Made by a program: the position numbers and the translations under genes
DNA from: Bacteroidia bacterium
GTDB lineage: Bacteria; Bacteroidota; Bacteroidia; Bacteroidales; Paludibacteraceae
Assembly (NCBI GenBank): GCA_021152555.1
Contig: JAGKVE010000014.1
Coordinates: 1 to 46,970 of the forward strand
Length of the DNA: 46,970 nucleotides
Direction of reading: 5' to 3'
In this document: positions 34,276 to 42,441 of the stretch, piece after piece
Numbering within the stretch: position 1 is the first letter of the stretch
Layout of the letters: each line of letters opens with the position of its first letter
Notes under the pieces: generated by a model
The model's database searches: none
Seen by the model: the letters and a program-made list of their open reading frames with translations, nothing else
Told to the model about the DNA's origin: nothing

Positions 34276-36342
34276 TTATTTCACCATCTTTCCTTGCGCA
34301 TCATAGGTCTTGTCCCCGCGAATGATGTACAACTGACCATTACGGATGACTTTTGTACATTGTACATTGTCACTTTGTACATCGCCAATTCCTTGCGGAG
34401 CTTCGCCGCCAGTTGTGAAGGACACTGTCTTTTGGTCAAGCGTAGTACCATTACTATCCTTGGAGGTAATCGTCAAATCATAAGCTGTGCCTTCTGTCAA
34501 ACCGGTAACGATAAACGAGAAGCCGACTTCTTGCTTTTGTTGCGGCGCACCATCACGTGAAGGAGCGGCAAACGCGATTGAAATCAATTGCCCTTGCTCA
34601 TTAAACACAAGTGTGCAAACGATGTTTCCTTCTTTGTCTTTAATAACGAGTTCGTACGTATAAGCACCTGATATAGCAGGCCATTCAACCGTAGCGGTGT
34701 TTTCTGCCGGTTCTATCTTTACATCTTTCGTTTCTACAGAGTCTGCACTTATCGGCAAAATCTCCTTGAATGCATTCCACTGATCTGCGGTTTTATATGC
34801 TTCGACACTATTCGCAGGAACATAAAGCGAGATTTTTGAACAATATTCTGATAAACGGCAATGGTCATTATTATCATCGAATAAAGACGGTGGTGTCATG
34901 GCTTTGCATACAATCGAAGTTAATTTAAGAGAATTAAAAGCCTCTCCAATGCTTGTAACGCTACTCGGTATCTCAATTGATGTTAGACCAACGGCTGAGA
35001 AAGTGCGGTCTGCAATCCTTGTTATTCCTTCTGGAAGATTTACCGATTTCAAAGATATGCAATAGTAAAAAGCCCCACTTCCAATTTTTTGTACACTACT
35101 CGGGAGTTCTACTGATTTCAATCCTGTACAACTGTTAAATACATGGCTGCCAATAATTTTTACACTATTCGGAATTTTAATGGACGTTAAACTTGTACAA
35201 TTGTAGAAAACGCCATTTCGATAATTGGTATACCACTCATTTCCAATCATAGTTACGCTATTAGGTATTTCTATAGATGATAAACTGGTACAGTTGGCGA
35301 AAGTGTTATATTTAATTTCTTGCACTCCTTTCGGAATAGTTACGGAAGTTAAATTAGAGCAGTTATAAAAGGCAGATGTTAAGATTGTTTTTATGCCATT
35401 AGGAATGGTGTATTCTCCAGTATAAGACACCGGCAATCGAATAAAAGTATGGTCATTGTATACAGGAGAAGTTAAGCCTATTAGCGCAGAACCATCCGCG
35501 TACCACGTAGTAACGCTGTTCGGTACGGTTAAGGATGTTACGCCAGAGCAACCGTCAAATGCGCCATATACGATTGTTTCAATACCATCTGGAATGGTGT
35601 ATGATCCGGAATGAGACATTGGAAGACGAACAAAGAGATGGCTGTTATATACCGGCGATACTAAACTTGAATCATCACGAAAAATCTGGTTGCGAAGATC
35701 TGTTATGCTATTAGGGATAGTCAATGTCTTTAGATTGACACATCCTCTGAATGCATTCATCCCAATATCGATTACTCCTTCCGGAATAGTTAATGATAGT
35801 AAATTTTTACAATCTCTAAAAGCACTGGTTCCAACCCATTTTGTGCCGTCTTTTATGGTATATGTAGACAGTGAAGAATCTGCTACATTCACCAAATAAC
35901 TATCCGCATAGCGGAGATTGTCATACACCGGCAAACTACTACAACCATAGAAAGCCAAATCTCCAATGCTTGTGACGCTGTTTGGGATCGTCACAGAGGT
36001 CAAACCGGTGCATTTATAGAAAGCATTGTGACCAATGCTTGTGACGCTATTGGGAATGTTCACAGATGTTAGGCTACTACAACCAGAGAAAGCAGACCCT
36101 CCAATGCTTGTGACGGAGTAGGAAGTGCCATTATACATAATAAAAGACGGGATATTTGCCTTTACGATATCCCCATATACATTTCCGCTATCGGAGAATA
36201 CAGTAGTTACCTCAGCGGTTTTGTTGTAGTCATCCAAATAGTAATACAGGTCATCTACCTGGATATTTTTTGAGTAGTCAAACTCAGCGGATGCTGTTCC
36301 CACAAAACAAAAGAGTAGGAACGTGAGAAATAGTTTTCTCAT
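34276..36342 (-). CDS. BspA-type leucine-rich-repeat surface protein
   Basis: A 688-residue protein with signal peptide MRKLFLTFLLFCFVGTASA. Residues ~70-500 are BspA-like LRR_5 repeats of about 23 residues (SLTSVNIPNSVTSIGHNAFY, GLTSVTIPNSVTSIG). Then comes an FN3-like module (~510-640) and a C-terminus VQSDNVQCTKVIRNGQLYI ... YDAQGKMVK shared with the giant protein. BspA relatives bind fibronectin or mediate adhesion and co-aggregation. Start chosen at ATG 36342, 2 bp after the upstream gene's stop; a longer start at 36363 would overlap that gene. The gene is A+T-richer than most neighbours. Confidence 0.88.
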   Translation of the reverse strand: MRKLFLTFLLFCFVGTASAEFDYSKNIQVDDLYYYLDDYNKTAEVTTVFSDSGNVYGDIVKANIPSFIMYNGTSYSVTSIGGSAFSGCSSLTSVNIPNSVTSIGHNAFYKCTGLTSVTIPNSVTSIGDLAFYGCSSLPVYDNLRYADSYLVNVADSSLSTYTIKDGTKWVGTSAFRDCKNLLSLTIPEGVIDIGMNAFRGCVNLKTLTIPNSITDLRNQIFRDDSSLVSPVYNSHLFVRLPMSHSGSYTIPDGIETIVYGAFDGCSGVTSLTVPNSVTTWYADGSALIGLTSPVYNDHTFIRLPVSYTGEYTIPNGIKTILTSAFYNCSNLTSVTIPKGVQEIKYNTFANCTSLSSIEIPNSVTMIGNEWYTNYRNGVFYNCTSLTSIKIPNSVKIIGSHVFNSCTGLKSVELPSSVQKIGSGAFYYCISLKSVNLPEGITRIADRTFSAVGLTSIEIPSSVTSIGEAFNSLKLTSIVCKAMTPPSLFDDNNDHCRLSEYCSKISLYVPANSVEAYKTADQWNAFKEILPISADSVETKDVKIEPAENTATVEWPAISGAYTYELVIKDKEGNIVCTLVFNEQGQLISIAFAAPSRDGAPQQKQEVGFSFIVTGLTEGTAYDLTITSKDSNGTTLDQKTVSFTTGGEAPQGIGDVQSDNVQCTKVIRNGQLYIIRGDKTYDAQGKMVK

Positions 36343-36344
36343 AA

Positions 36345-36620
36345 TTATGCAATTTTTGTCCACAGTTTACACGGAGTGACATTTCCTCTAATGTTTTTAG
36401 AATAAACATCCTCCCCTTTTGAAATTCCTAACTCATTGCACATGTCCGCAACATGTTGTGCAATTTGTGAGTTGGCAGTTGTAGCATTACCGTCATATTC
36501 CCACAACGTGTCCAAGTAAGATAATGGGAATGCACATGCATACAATTGAATGAAATCGTGGGAATCGAACTCATCTTTCATTCTTTCGACGATTTGTCTG
36601 GCTTCGGATAGTGTAATCAT
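36345..36620 (-). CDS. Small hypothetical protein
   Basis: A 91-residue soluble protein (MITLSEARQIVERMKDEFDSH...). It has no signal peptide or membrane segment, and I do not recognise a named domain. Acidic-aromatic composition and the ordered helix-like N-terminus suggest a real protein. Its stop lies 2 bp before the LRR start, so the two are probably co-transcribed. No TAnnTTTG promoter is evident directly upstream, so it might be read from further upstream past the small RNA. Confidence 0.55.
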   Translation of the reverse strand: MITLSEARQIVERMKDEFDSHDFIQLYACAFPLSYLDTLWEYDGNATTANSQIAQHVADMCNELGISKGEDVYSKNIRGNVTPCKLWTKIA

Positions 36621-36707
36621 AATATTGATTATAGTATTTATAGTTATGCCTACTCTTTAATGGATTTTCGGCATTCTCCGTTCTTAATTACCTTCGATTA
36701 TACATAC

Positions 36708-36739
36708 AAAAAGCGGGACTGCAATCTTGCTGTTCCGCT
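36708..36739 (-). terminator. Rho-independent terminator of the 6S-like RNA
   Basis: On the minus strand AGCGGAACAGCAA pairs with TTGCAGTCCCGCT (11 of 13 pairs) followed by five T. It lies about 46 nt after the closing stem of the small RNA and before the small hypothetical gene. Confidence 0.75.
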
Positions 36740-36784
36740 CTTCAAGGCTCTGGTATTGCCCTCTAATCCGAACAAGCAACACCG

Positions 36785-36984
36785 TAGCCCACGCCGTATG
36801 TATATTGTACGCCTAAAAATGCGCACATTACTATACACACCATGAGCATCTTAGTGTCGCAATGTTTTGGATTATATGAATTTACCAGATTCTGAAGAGC
36901 CAAAACAAAGCGCGTAAGACGCATTTCATATGTCCTGTATATGCCCACCCCTGACGGACATAATCCCTCGGCGTGGACTAAATA
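36785..36984 (-). ncRNA. Probable 6S-like structured small RNA
   Basis: No credible protein is encoded here. The minus strand has a promoter whose -7 box ends 5 nt upstream, and a terminator downstream. A 12-bp closing stem joins TAGTCCACGCCG (36980-36969) to CGGCGTGGGCTA (36796-36785) with one G-T pair, enclosing about 170 nt. Inside are an ATGTCC/GGACAT hairpin, AAATGCG/CGCATTT pairing and a GTTTTGG/CCAAAAC stem. One long closed rod of about 200 nt fits 6S RNA, which binds RNA polymerase. I know a Bacteroidales-1 RNA family but cannot confirm membership. Confidence 0.5.
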
Positions 36985-36989
36985 CGCTG

Positions 36990-37021
36990 CAAAATTACGC
37001 AAAAAAAACGATATATGCAAG
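36990..37021 (-). promoter_or_regulatory. Promoter of the 6S-like RNA
   Basis: Minus strand: CTTG (CTTGCATATA), 20 bp, TAATTTTG. Transcription should begin near 36984. It diverges from the DUF5606 promoter. Confidence 0.75.
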
Positions 37022-37145
37022 AAAATGGGGATTTTTTTGCTGAATTAGTAAACATTGACATCAATATTTGTACTTTCAAGGGCACATGGGTGTAGCCATA
37101 TAACATAGAATAATCATTCTAAAATTGTTAAAAAACGAAAAAAAA

Positions 37146-37177
37146 TTTGTGTATGTCCTTTTTTTTCCGTACCTTTG
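37146..37177 (+). promoter_or_regulatory. Promoter of the DUF5606 gene
   Basis: TTTG (TTTGTGTATG), 20 bp, TACCTTTG; -7 box ends 29 bp before the ATG at 37207. Confidence 0.85.
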
Positions 37178-37206
37178 CACCCGATTTTAATACAGCAATA
37201 CGCATT

Positions 37207-37626
37207 ATGTTGAAAAATATCCTTGCCATTACCGGAAAACCCGGCCTTTACAAATTGGTTAGCCGCGGCAATAACATGCTTATCGTCGAGAGCCTTGTTG
37301 ACGGCAAACGAATGCCGACTTATGCCCGCGATAAGATTGTTGCACTCAGCGATGTATCTATGTTCACCGATGCCGATGACATAGCGCTGAGCGACGTGCT
37401 CACTTCCGCAGGTAAGAAAGAAGGTCTTAAAGCAGTTGCAATGGATTCCAAGAAAGCCACCAACGAGCAACTTCAGGCATGGTTCGACGAGGTACTGCCT
37501 AATTGGGACAGAGACCGCGTCTATCCTTCCGACATCCGCAAACTCATCCAATGGTACAATATCCTCATCAACGCCGGAATTACCGACTTTACCGTTGAGG
37601 AAGAGGCCAAGGAAGAGGAAAAATAG
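37207..37626 (+). CDS. DUF5606 family protein
   Basis: A 139-residue protein of a Bacteroidota-specific family (MLKNILAITGKPGLYKLVSR start, then ARDKIVALSDVSMFTDADD). No membrane segment; the C-terminus is acidic (EEEAKEEEK). Start set at ATG 37207 because the longer frame covers the promoter. The Nif3-like gene starts 5 bp after its stop, so the two and the zinc ribbon gene likely form an operon. Function unknown. Confidence 0.85.
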   Translation: MLKNILAITGKPGLYKLVSRGNNMLIVESLVDGKRMPTYARDKIVALSDVSMFTDADDIALSDVLTSAGKKEGLKAVAMDSKKATNEQLQAWFDEVLPNWDRDRVYPSDIRKLIQWYNILINAGITDFTVEEEAKEEEK

Positions 37627-37631
37627 AATTT

Positions 37632-38408
37632 TTGCTTTTAAAAAGCATTATCGATAGCATAGAATCTGTAGCTCCACGGAGTGCCCAGGAAGAATGGGAT
37701 AACTCGGGAATGCAGGTAGGTGACACAGGACGAGAAATCGACTCCGTTCTCCTGACCACAGACGTTACGCCGGATGTGGTCAGTGAGGCTGTTGAATGCG
37801 GTTGCCAACTCATTGTTTCTCATCACCCGCTCCTTTTTCACGGTCTCAAACAAATATGCAGCCAGACGCTCCAAGCACGCGCCGTAGCAATGGCAATCAA
37901 GCACGATATCGCCATCTACTCCGCACATACATCGCTGGACAGCGTCGCCGGCGGAATTAACACACGCCTTGCGCAGCAACTCGGACTAAGCAATATCCAA
38001 CCGCTTTGTCCTGCATCTCAAAAAGAACATAATTACCTCGGTGTCATCGGGGAATTACAACGCCCGATGACCTATGACAATTTTCTCGCTCGCGTGCGCG
38101 ATACTTTATCTGCTACGTACATACGTTACACGCGCGCAAAAAACAACCATGTCCGCCGTGTCGCGTTATGCGGAGGAAGCGGAGCCGAGTTTATTCACGA
38201 TGCTATTAACCAAGGCGCAGATGTTTACCTCACTGCCGATTGCAAATATCACGAATTTCAGGATGCAGACGGACAAATAGGCCTCATCGATATTGACCAT
38301 TGGATCTCCGAGCGGCATGCACGGCTCATATTCAAAGATATTCTCGATTCCATCGGAATAAAATGCGTTATCAGCAAAAAAGACATAACACCAATACACA
38401 TTTATTAA
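37632..38408 (+). CDS. Nif3-like dinuclear metal-centre protein (GTP cyclohydrolase 1 type 2 family)
   Basis: A 258-residue member of the NIF3 family, with the metal-binding SHHPLLF near residue 64, IYSAHTSLDSVAGGIN, and the C-terminal ADCKYHEFQDA and IDIDHWISERHA. The family forms hexamers with two metals; the biochemical role is uncertain. No ATG fits: the start appears to be TTG at 37632, giving MLLKSIIDSIESVAP, which lines up with the family start, 5 bp after the DUF5606 stop. It ends 1 bp before the next ATG. Confidence 0.9.
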   Translation: MLLKSIIDSIESVAPRSAQEEWDNSGMQVGDTGREIDSVLLTTDVTPDVVSEAVECGCQLIVSHHPLLFHGLKQICSQTLQARAVAMAIKHDIAIYSAHTSLDSVAGGINTRLAQQLGLSNIQPLCPASQKEHNYLGVIGELQRPMTYDNFLARVRDTLSATYIRYTRAKNNHVRRVALCGGSGAEFIHDAINQGADVYLTADCKYHEFQDADGQIGLIDIDHWISERHARLIFKDILDSIGIKCVISKKDITPIHIY

Positions 38409-38409
38409 T

Positions 38410-39150
38410 ATGGCAAGAACAAAAGAACTGACCGTAGAGGACAAACTGAAATTGCTCTACGAACTGCAGCAAGTAGATTCCAAGATTGACAACTTGCGCA
38501 CTTTGGCAGGTGAACTGCCGCAAGAAGTGAAAGATATGGCAGATGAAGTGGAAGGTCTCAAGACACGTCTGACCAATATCGAGAACGAGATTAAAGAATG
38601 CGAAACGCAAATCTCCGACCACCGTGTACGCACGGAGAACGCCAACGCCTCTATCTCTCGCTACAAGGAACAACAGAACAGCGTGCGTAACAACCGCGAG
38701 TTCGATAATCTGAACAAGGAGATTGAATATCAGGAATTAGAGATCGAGGCTTCGCAGCGCAAAATCAAACACTTCAGCGCAGAATTGGAAACACGCCTGG
38801 CAGACAAAGCCAAAACAACCAAAGACATCGAAGAGCGCACCGTTGATCTGAACCAAAAACGCTCTGAGTTGGACCAGATTCTCGCAGAAACAAAAGCGGA
38901 GACTGAATCCCTTATACTAAAAGCGGCTGATCTGGAGAAAAAAATGGCAGCGGACGAGCGCTTGTTAGCTGCATTCAAACGTATCCGCAAAAATGCCCAC
39001 AACGGACTCGCAGTCGTTAAAATCGAACGTGACTCATGCGGCGGTTGCCACGCTAAAATCCCTGCACAGCGTCAACTGGATATACGTATGCGTAAGAAAA
39101 TTATTGTTTGCGAATTCTGCGGGCGTATCCTTGTAGACCCCGAACTCTGA
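38410..39150 (+). CDS. Coiled-coil zinc ribbon (C4) protein
   Basis: A 246-residue protein: a long charged coiled coil (~10-190) followed by a zinc ribbon, CGGCHAKIP with CEFCGRI. The pairing with a Nif3-like gene directly upstream is widespread in bacteria. Such proteins resemble the chlamydial CdsZ/CT398 group, which bind RNA polymerase or secretion components; the role here is not known. Its last 50 bp overlap the 3' end of the convergent CPBP gene. Confidence 0.88.
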   Translation: MARTKELTVEDKLKLLYELQQVDSKIDNLRTLAGELPQEVKDMADEVEGLKTRLTNIENEIKECETQISDHRVRTENANASISRYKEQQNSVRNNREFDNLNKEIEYQELEIEASQRKIKHFSAELETRLADKAKTTKDIEERTVDLNQKRSELDQILAETKAETESLILKAADLEKKMAADERLLAAFKRIRKNAHNGLAVVKIERDSCGGCHAKIPAQRQLDIRMRKKIIVCEFCGRILVDPEL

Positions 39151-40000
39151 TCCAGTACAACAGGCAACATACGCCAATCAGGCTGATGACGCCTAACCAC
39201 CATGTTGAGCCGGCACCTATCGTGTCGGCCCAACTTTTTTCTTGTCCTTCGGGGCCGATTAGATAATACGCCAGCACAGCGATGCCGTTGTTCGTAAAAT
39301 GCATCACCATCGGCACCCATAAACTACCCGTCCATACAAATACATAGCCGAACATCGCACCCATCAGCATACGCGGGACAAAGCCGTAGAACTGTAAATG
39401 AACAGCAGAAAAAATAAAAGCCGTCACCCATATGGCAACATGCGTCCTGACACTCACAGTTCCCTGTGAAGGCCCGGAGACCGGAGAGATAATCTGCTGC
39501 AATGTGCCGCGGAAAGACAACTCCTCCGCCAACGCAGGGAGTAACGCCAACAATCCGATATTAAGTAACAGTGTCAGGAGATTGTCCGCCGCCAGAAAAC
39601 GTTCCGTCAACTCAGCCGCGGCTTCTTCTTGCGCTTTCAATATTTGCTCGATGAATTCAAGGCTTTTTGGCAACTCAACACGGCTATTCAAATCCGCTAA
39701 CAGGTTTATCGCCGGGATAGCACAAACCATAGCAAGCGTAGCGAGCACGATCGTCTGCCAATTGGCACTGCTTCTCAAACCAAGCCATCTGAACGGTGTA
39801 TGATGCTCATCCCATATCCATGCGCACAGAACAGGCGGCAACAGGAAGGTACCTATCGTTTGCAACAACTGTAACCATTTGAGCGATTCGGTTGACTGAC
39901 TGCCGCCTGATACGGTTTGCCATATTATTATTGCCAACGCGGTTAAAAAAATTATTGTCCCCAACCAGATTGCTAATTTGGTAGCCCATTTTGATTTCAT
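39101..40000 (-). CDS. CPBP-family intramembrane metalloprotease
   Basis: A 299-residue membrane protein with about seven or eight hydrophobic segments. The Abi/CPBP motifs are present: EExxxR as EELSFR (159-164), FSAVHLQFYGFVPRM, and a final VMHFTNN. Relatives are glutamic/metallo-type intramembrane proteases processing prenylated proteins or linked to self-immunity. Start chosen at ATG 40000; GTG at 40006 is possible. It has its own promoter at 40025-40056. Confidence 0.9.
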   Translation of the reverse strand: MKSKWATKLAIWLGTIIFLTALAIIIWQTVSGGSQSTESLKWLQLLQTIGTFLLPPVLCAWIWDEHHTPFRWLGLRSSANWQTIVLATLAMVCAIPAINLLADLNSRVELPKSLEFIEQILKAQEEAAAELTERFLAADNLLTLLLNIGLLALLPALAEELSFRGTLQQIISPVSGPSQGTVSVRTHVAIWVTAFIFSAVHLQFYGFVPRMLMGAMFGYVFVWTGSLWVPMVMHFTNNGIAVLAYYLIGPEGQEKSWADTIGAGSTWWLGVISLIGVCCLLYWIRVRGLQGYARRIRKQ

Positions 40001-40024
40001 ATGCACTTCTCCTTATTTATGCTG

Positions 40025-40056
40025 CAAAAGTACTGCTTTTTTTACAGATATGCAAA
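40025..40056 (-). promoter_or_regulatory. Promoter of the CPBP gene
   Basis: Minus strand: TTTG (TTTGCATATC), 20 bp, TACTTTTG; 25 bp before the ATG. Confidence 0.85.
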
Positions 40057-40072
40057 TAAAAAGAGGAAATAA

Positions 40073-40104
40073 TTTGCACATTTGCAAAATTTATTGTACC
40101 TTTG
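40073..40104 (+). promoter_or_regulatory. Promoter of the CNNM/CBS gene
   Basis: TTTG (TTTGCACATT), 20 bp, TACCTTTG; -7 box ends 17 bp before the ATG at 40122. Back to back with the CPBP promoter. Confidence 0.85.
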
Positions 40105-40121
40105 TACCCGATTTTTGTATT

Positions 40122-41237
40122 ATGGGACTATTATTATTGTTTTTACTCGGCGCGATGGGTGTCAGTTTCCTGTGTTCTGTATTAGAATCAGTACTGATGA
40201 CCACAACGCTTAGTTATATCAATCTGCGTGAAGAAGAAGGTTACGCACCCGCCAAACTGATGGAAGGGTACAAGGAAGAGACAGGCCGCCCCTTGGCTGC
40301 TATTCTCTCACTGAATACGATAGCCAACACTATCGGCGCAGCGGGCGTCGGCTCGCAGGCAACTATTGTCTTCGGCAGTAAATGGTTCGGTTTGGTTTCT
40401 GCCGTCACTACTATCCTGATTCTCATCTTCTCGGAGATTATTCCGAAACGAATCGGCACAACCTATTGGCGCGAACTGATGGGATTTACCGCGCGTACCA
40501 TCCGTATTCTCATTTTCGTACTATACCCTCTGGTATGGCTCATAGAGATTATTACACGGATGTTCCCTGATAACGAAGACGACCCGTCCGTTAGCCGCGA
40601 GGAAGTGCTGGCGATGGTCAATGTAGGAGAAGAAGAGGGCGTAGTTGACGAAGATGAAAACAAGATTTTTTCCAATCTTATGCGCCTGGACTCTATCCAT
40701 GCGTACGATGTGATGACCCCACGTGTTGTAGCAAAAATAGCGCCGGAAAACATGACGCTCCGAGCTTACTACGACAATGATGAATACGACCATTTTTCAC
40801 GTATCCCACTCTATAAACCCGAGTCGCCGGAATACATCACAGGCTACGTACTGCGTAACGATGCATTGGAAGAACTGACAGAAGATCATTTCCGTAAAAC
40901 GTTAGGGGGGATTAAACGGCCACTCCCTGCGTTTGATCAGGACCTGACGCTTGGCACTATTTTCGACTCCATGCTAAAGCAGAAAAGCCAAATCGCGCAA
41001 ATCATCGATGAATACGGTATGTTTGTAGGTATATTAACCCTTGAAGATATCATCGAAACCATCTTCGGTTTGGAGATTATTGACGAGAACGACACAGTCA
41101 TTGATATGCAACAATACGCACGCGAGCGGTGGGAGCAGAGACAAAAGAAATACAAAAAAGTTACGATGAAATCGGAAACTACGGAAAGTGAGAGCGAAGA
41201 GCAACATACGGATAGAGAACAAACGGGCGAGGTTTGA
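40122..41237 (+). CDS. CNNM transmembrane plus CBS-pair protein (hemolysin/CorB type)
   Basis: A 371-residue protein. The N-terminal CNNM (DUF21) domain has about four hydrophobic segments (LLLLFLLGAMGVSFLCSVLE, TIANTIGAAGVGSQA, FSEIIPKRIG). Two CBS domains follow (~195-325: DVMTPRVVAKIAP, SQIAQIIDEYGMFVGILTLEDIIETIFG). The usual C-terminal CorC/HlyC domain is missing; the protein ends in a charged tail. Relatives export Mg2+ or other divalent cations. Start chosen at ATG 40122, since the longer frame covers the promoter. It overlaps smpB by 50 bp. Confidence 0.9.
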   Translation: MGLLLLFLLGAMGVSFLCSVLESVLMTTTLSYINLREEEGYAPAKLMEGYKEETGRPLAAILSLNTIANTIGAAGVGSQATIVFGSKWFGLVSAVTTILILIFSEIIPKRIGTTYWRELMGFTARTIRILIFVLYPLVWLIEIITRMFPDNEDDPSVSREEVLAMVNVGEEEGVVDEDENKIFSNLMRLDSIHAYDVMTPRVVAKIAPENMTLRAYYDNDEYDHFSRIPLYKPESPEYITGYVLRNDALEELTEDHFRKTLGGIKRPLPAFDQDLTLGTIFDSMLKQKSQIAQIIDEYGMFVGILTLEDIIETIFGLEIIDENDTVIDMQQYARERWEQRQKKYKKVTMKSETTESESEEQHTDREQTGEV

Positions 41238-41649
41238 ATATATTATTCTTGACCGATATACCGCGGGAATACAACTTTTCGGAACAGAAATCAAATCCAT
41301 ACGCGAGGGAAAAGCCTCTCTTGTGGATTCATGGTGCGCCATAGAGCACGGTGAGATATATGTCAAACAAATGCATATCGCCGAATATCGTTTTGGTTCG
41401 TATGCTAACCATGAAGCCAAACGGGACCGCAAATTATTGTTGCAGCGGCGCGAAATACGCAAATTGGAAAAAGCGACAAAAGACACAGGAAAGACCATTA
41501 TTCCACTCGCTTTGTTTATCAATGAACAAGGACTCGCAAAAATGGACATTGCCCTATGCCAAGGTAAGCATACATACGACAAACGCCAGTCTCTGCGAGA
41601 AGCTGACGACAAGCGTGAAATGGCAAAATTAATGAAATCAGTTCGATGA
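41188..41649 (+). CDS. smpB: SsrA-binding protein SmpB
   Basis: A 153-residue tmRNA partner for rescue of stalled ribosomes. Motifs: ENKRARFEY, TAGIQLFGTEIKSIREGKASLVDSWC (read as GTEIKSIREGKASL), RDRKLLLQRREI, and the basic C-terminal tail KRQSLREADDKREMAKLMK that enters the mRNA channel. The start is GTG at 41188, inside the 3' end of the preceding gene (50-bp overlap), and gives the usual N-terminal length. No tmRNA gene was found in the window. Convergent with trmB, overlapping by 12 bp. Confidence 0.95.
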   Translation: MRAKSNIRIENKRARFEYIILDRYTAGIQLFGTEIKSIREGKASLVDSWCAIEHGEIYVKQMHIAEYRFGSYANHEAKRDRKLLLQRREIRKLEKATKDTGKTIIPLALFINEQGLAKMDIALCQGKHTYDKRQSLREADDKREMAKLMKSVR

Positions 41650-42441
41650 GTAATTACGACCGTACGAACGGTACGAATCTTTCTCAATTTCTATAGTCGG
41701 TTCCTCCCACTGCGTAAGTGGCACTAATTGCCACGCAATATACTTGATACGCATTCCCCTGTCCAGCCATTGTTTCTCGTAGTGCGTCTGAAGTGCACGT
41801 GCGTCAAAGAGACTCGCTATATTATCATTAGCCGCTTTTTCACTTTGCTTGCCATACAAATCATCTGTACAACAAACTACGGGATAGGGATTGAGCCGCA
41901 GCATTTCAGCAGTGTATGTATAAAGGAACGGACTGTCAGTTTTCAAATGAATTAAACCGCCCGGCTTCACTATCCGCTGATAGCGCTGCATGAAATAAGT
42001 GGAAGTCAAACGTTTGGTCGCTTTTTTCATCTGCGGATCACAGAATGTTATCCATATCTCATCTACCTCATCGGCTGCAAAGAAAGCAGTGATAATCTCA
42101 ATATTGGTGCGCAGAAAGGCTACATTTTTCAACCCAGCCGACTCGGCTTGCTTAGCACCCGCCCACATACGGGCACCTTTGATATCTACGCCTATGAAAT
42201 TCTTCTCCGGATATTTTTGCGCAAGCCCTACTGTATATTCTCCGCGTCCACAACCAAGTTCCAATACAACAGGATGGTCATTATGGAAATAACTATCCCT
42301 CCAATGTCCTGCCATAGGTGAAGAGGGACATTCAAGGTTGGATACGTGCTCACGCCCTTCTGACAAATCACGTACGCCATACTGGAAGACATTAGAAAAT
42401 GTCTCCATTTCAGCGAACTTCTTTAACTTGTTTTTTCCCAT
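41638..42441 (-). CDS. trmB: tRNA (guanine-46-N7)-methyltransferase
   Basis: A 267-residue SAM enzyme. It shows VVLELGCGRGEYTVGLA (SAM site), FIGVDIKGARMWAGAKQA, ITFCDPQMKKATKRLTS (usual FPDPWPKKRHxKRR region, diverged as in other Bacteroidetes) and IHLKTDSPFLYTYT. It methylates G46 of the tRNA variable loop. It is the last gene of the PfkB-plsC-holB-ricT-gldH operon and shares a base with the gldH stop (TAATG). Confidence 0.94.
   Translation of the reverse strand: MGKNKLKKFAEMETFSNVFQYGVRDLSEGREHVSNLECPSSPMAGHWRDSYFHNDHPVVLELGCGRGEYTVGLAQKYPEKNFIGVDIKGARMWAGAKQAESAGLKNVAFLRTNIEIITAFFAADEVDEIWITFCDPQMKKATKRLTSTYFMQRYQRIVKPGGLIHLKTDSPFLYTYTAEMLRLNPYPVVCCTDDLYGKQSEKAANDNIASLFDARALQTHYEKQWLDRGMRIKYIAWQLVPLTQWEEPTIEIEKDSYRSYGRNYSSN

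Noticed and set aside
34096..34560. 154-codon plus-strand frame over the LRR gene end
   Set aside because: It runs through the terminator hairpin and antisense to a conserved C-terminal motif.
36763..37020. 85-codon minus-strand frame over the 6S-like RNA
   Set aside because: It starts upstream of the promoter -7 box and runs through the closing stem; paired arms and terminator explain the region better.
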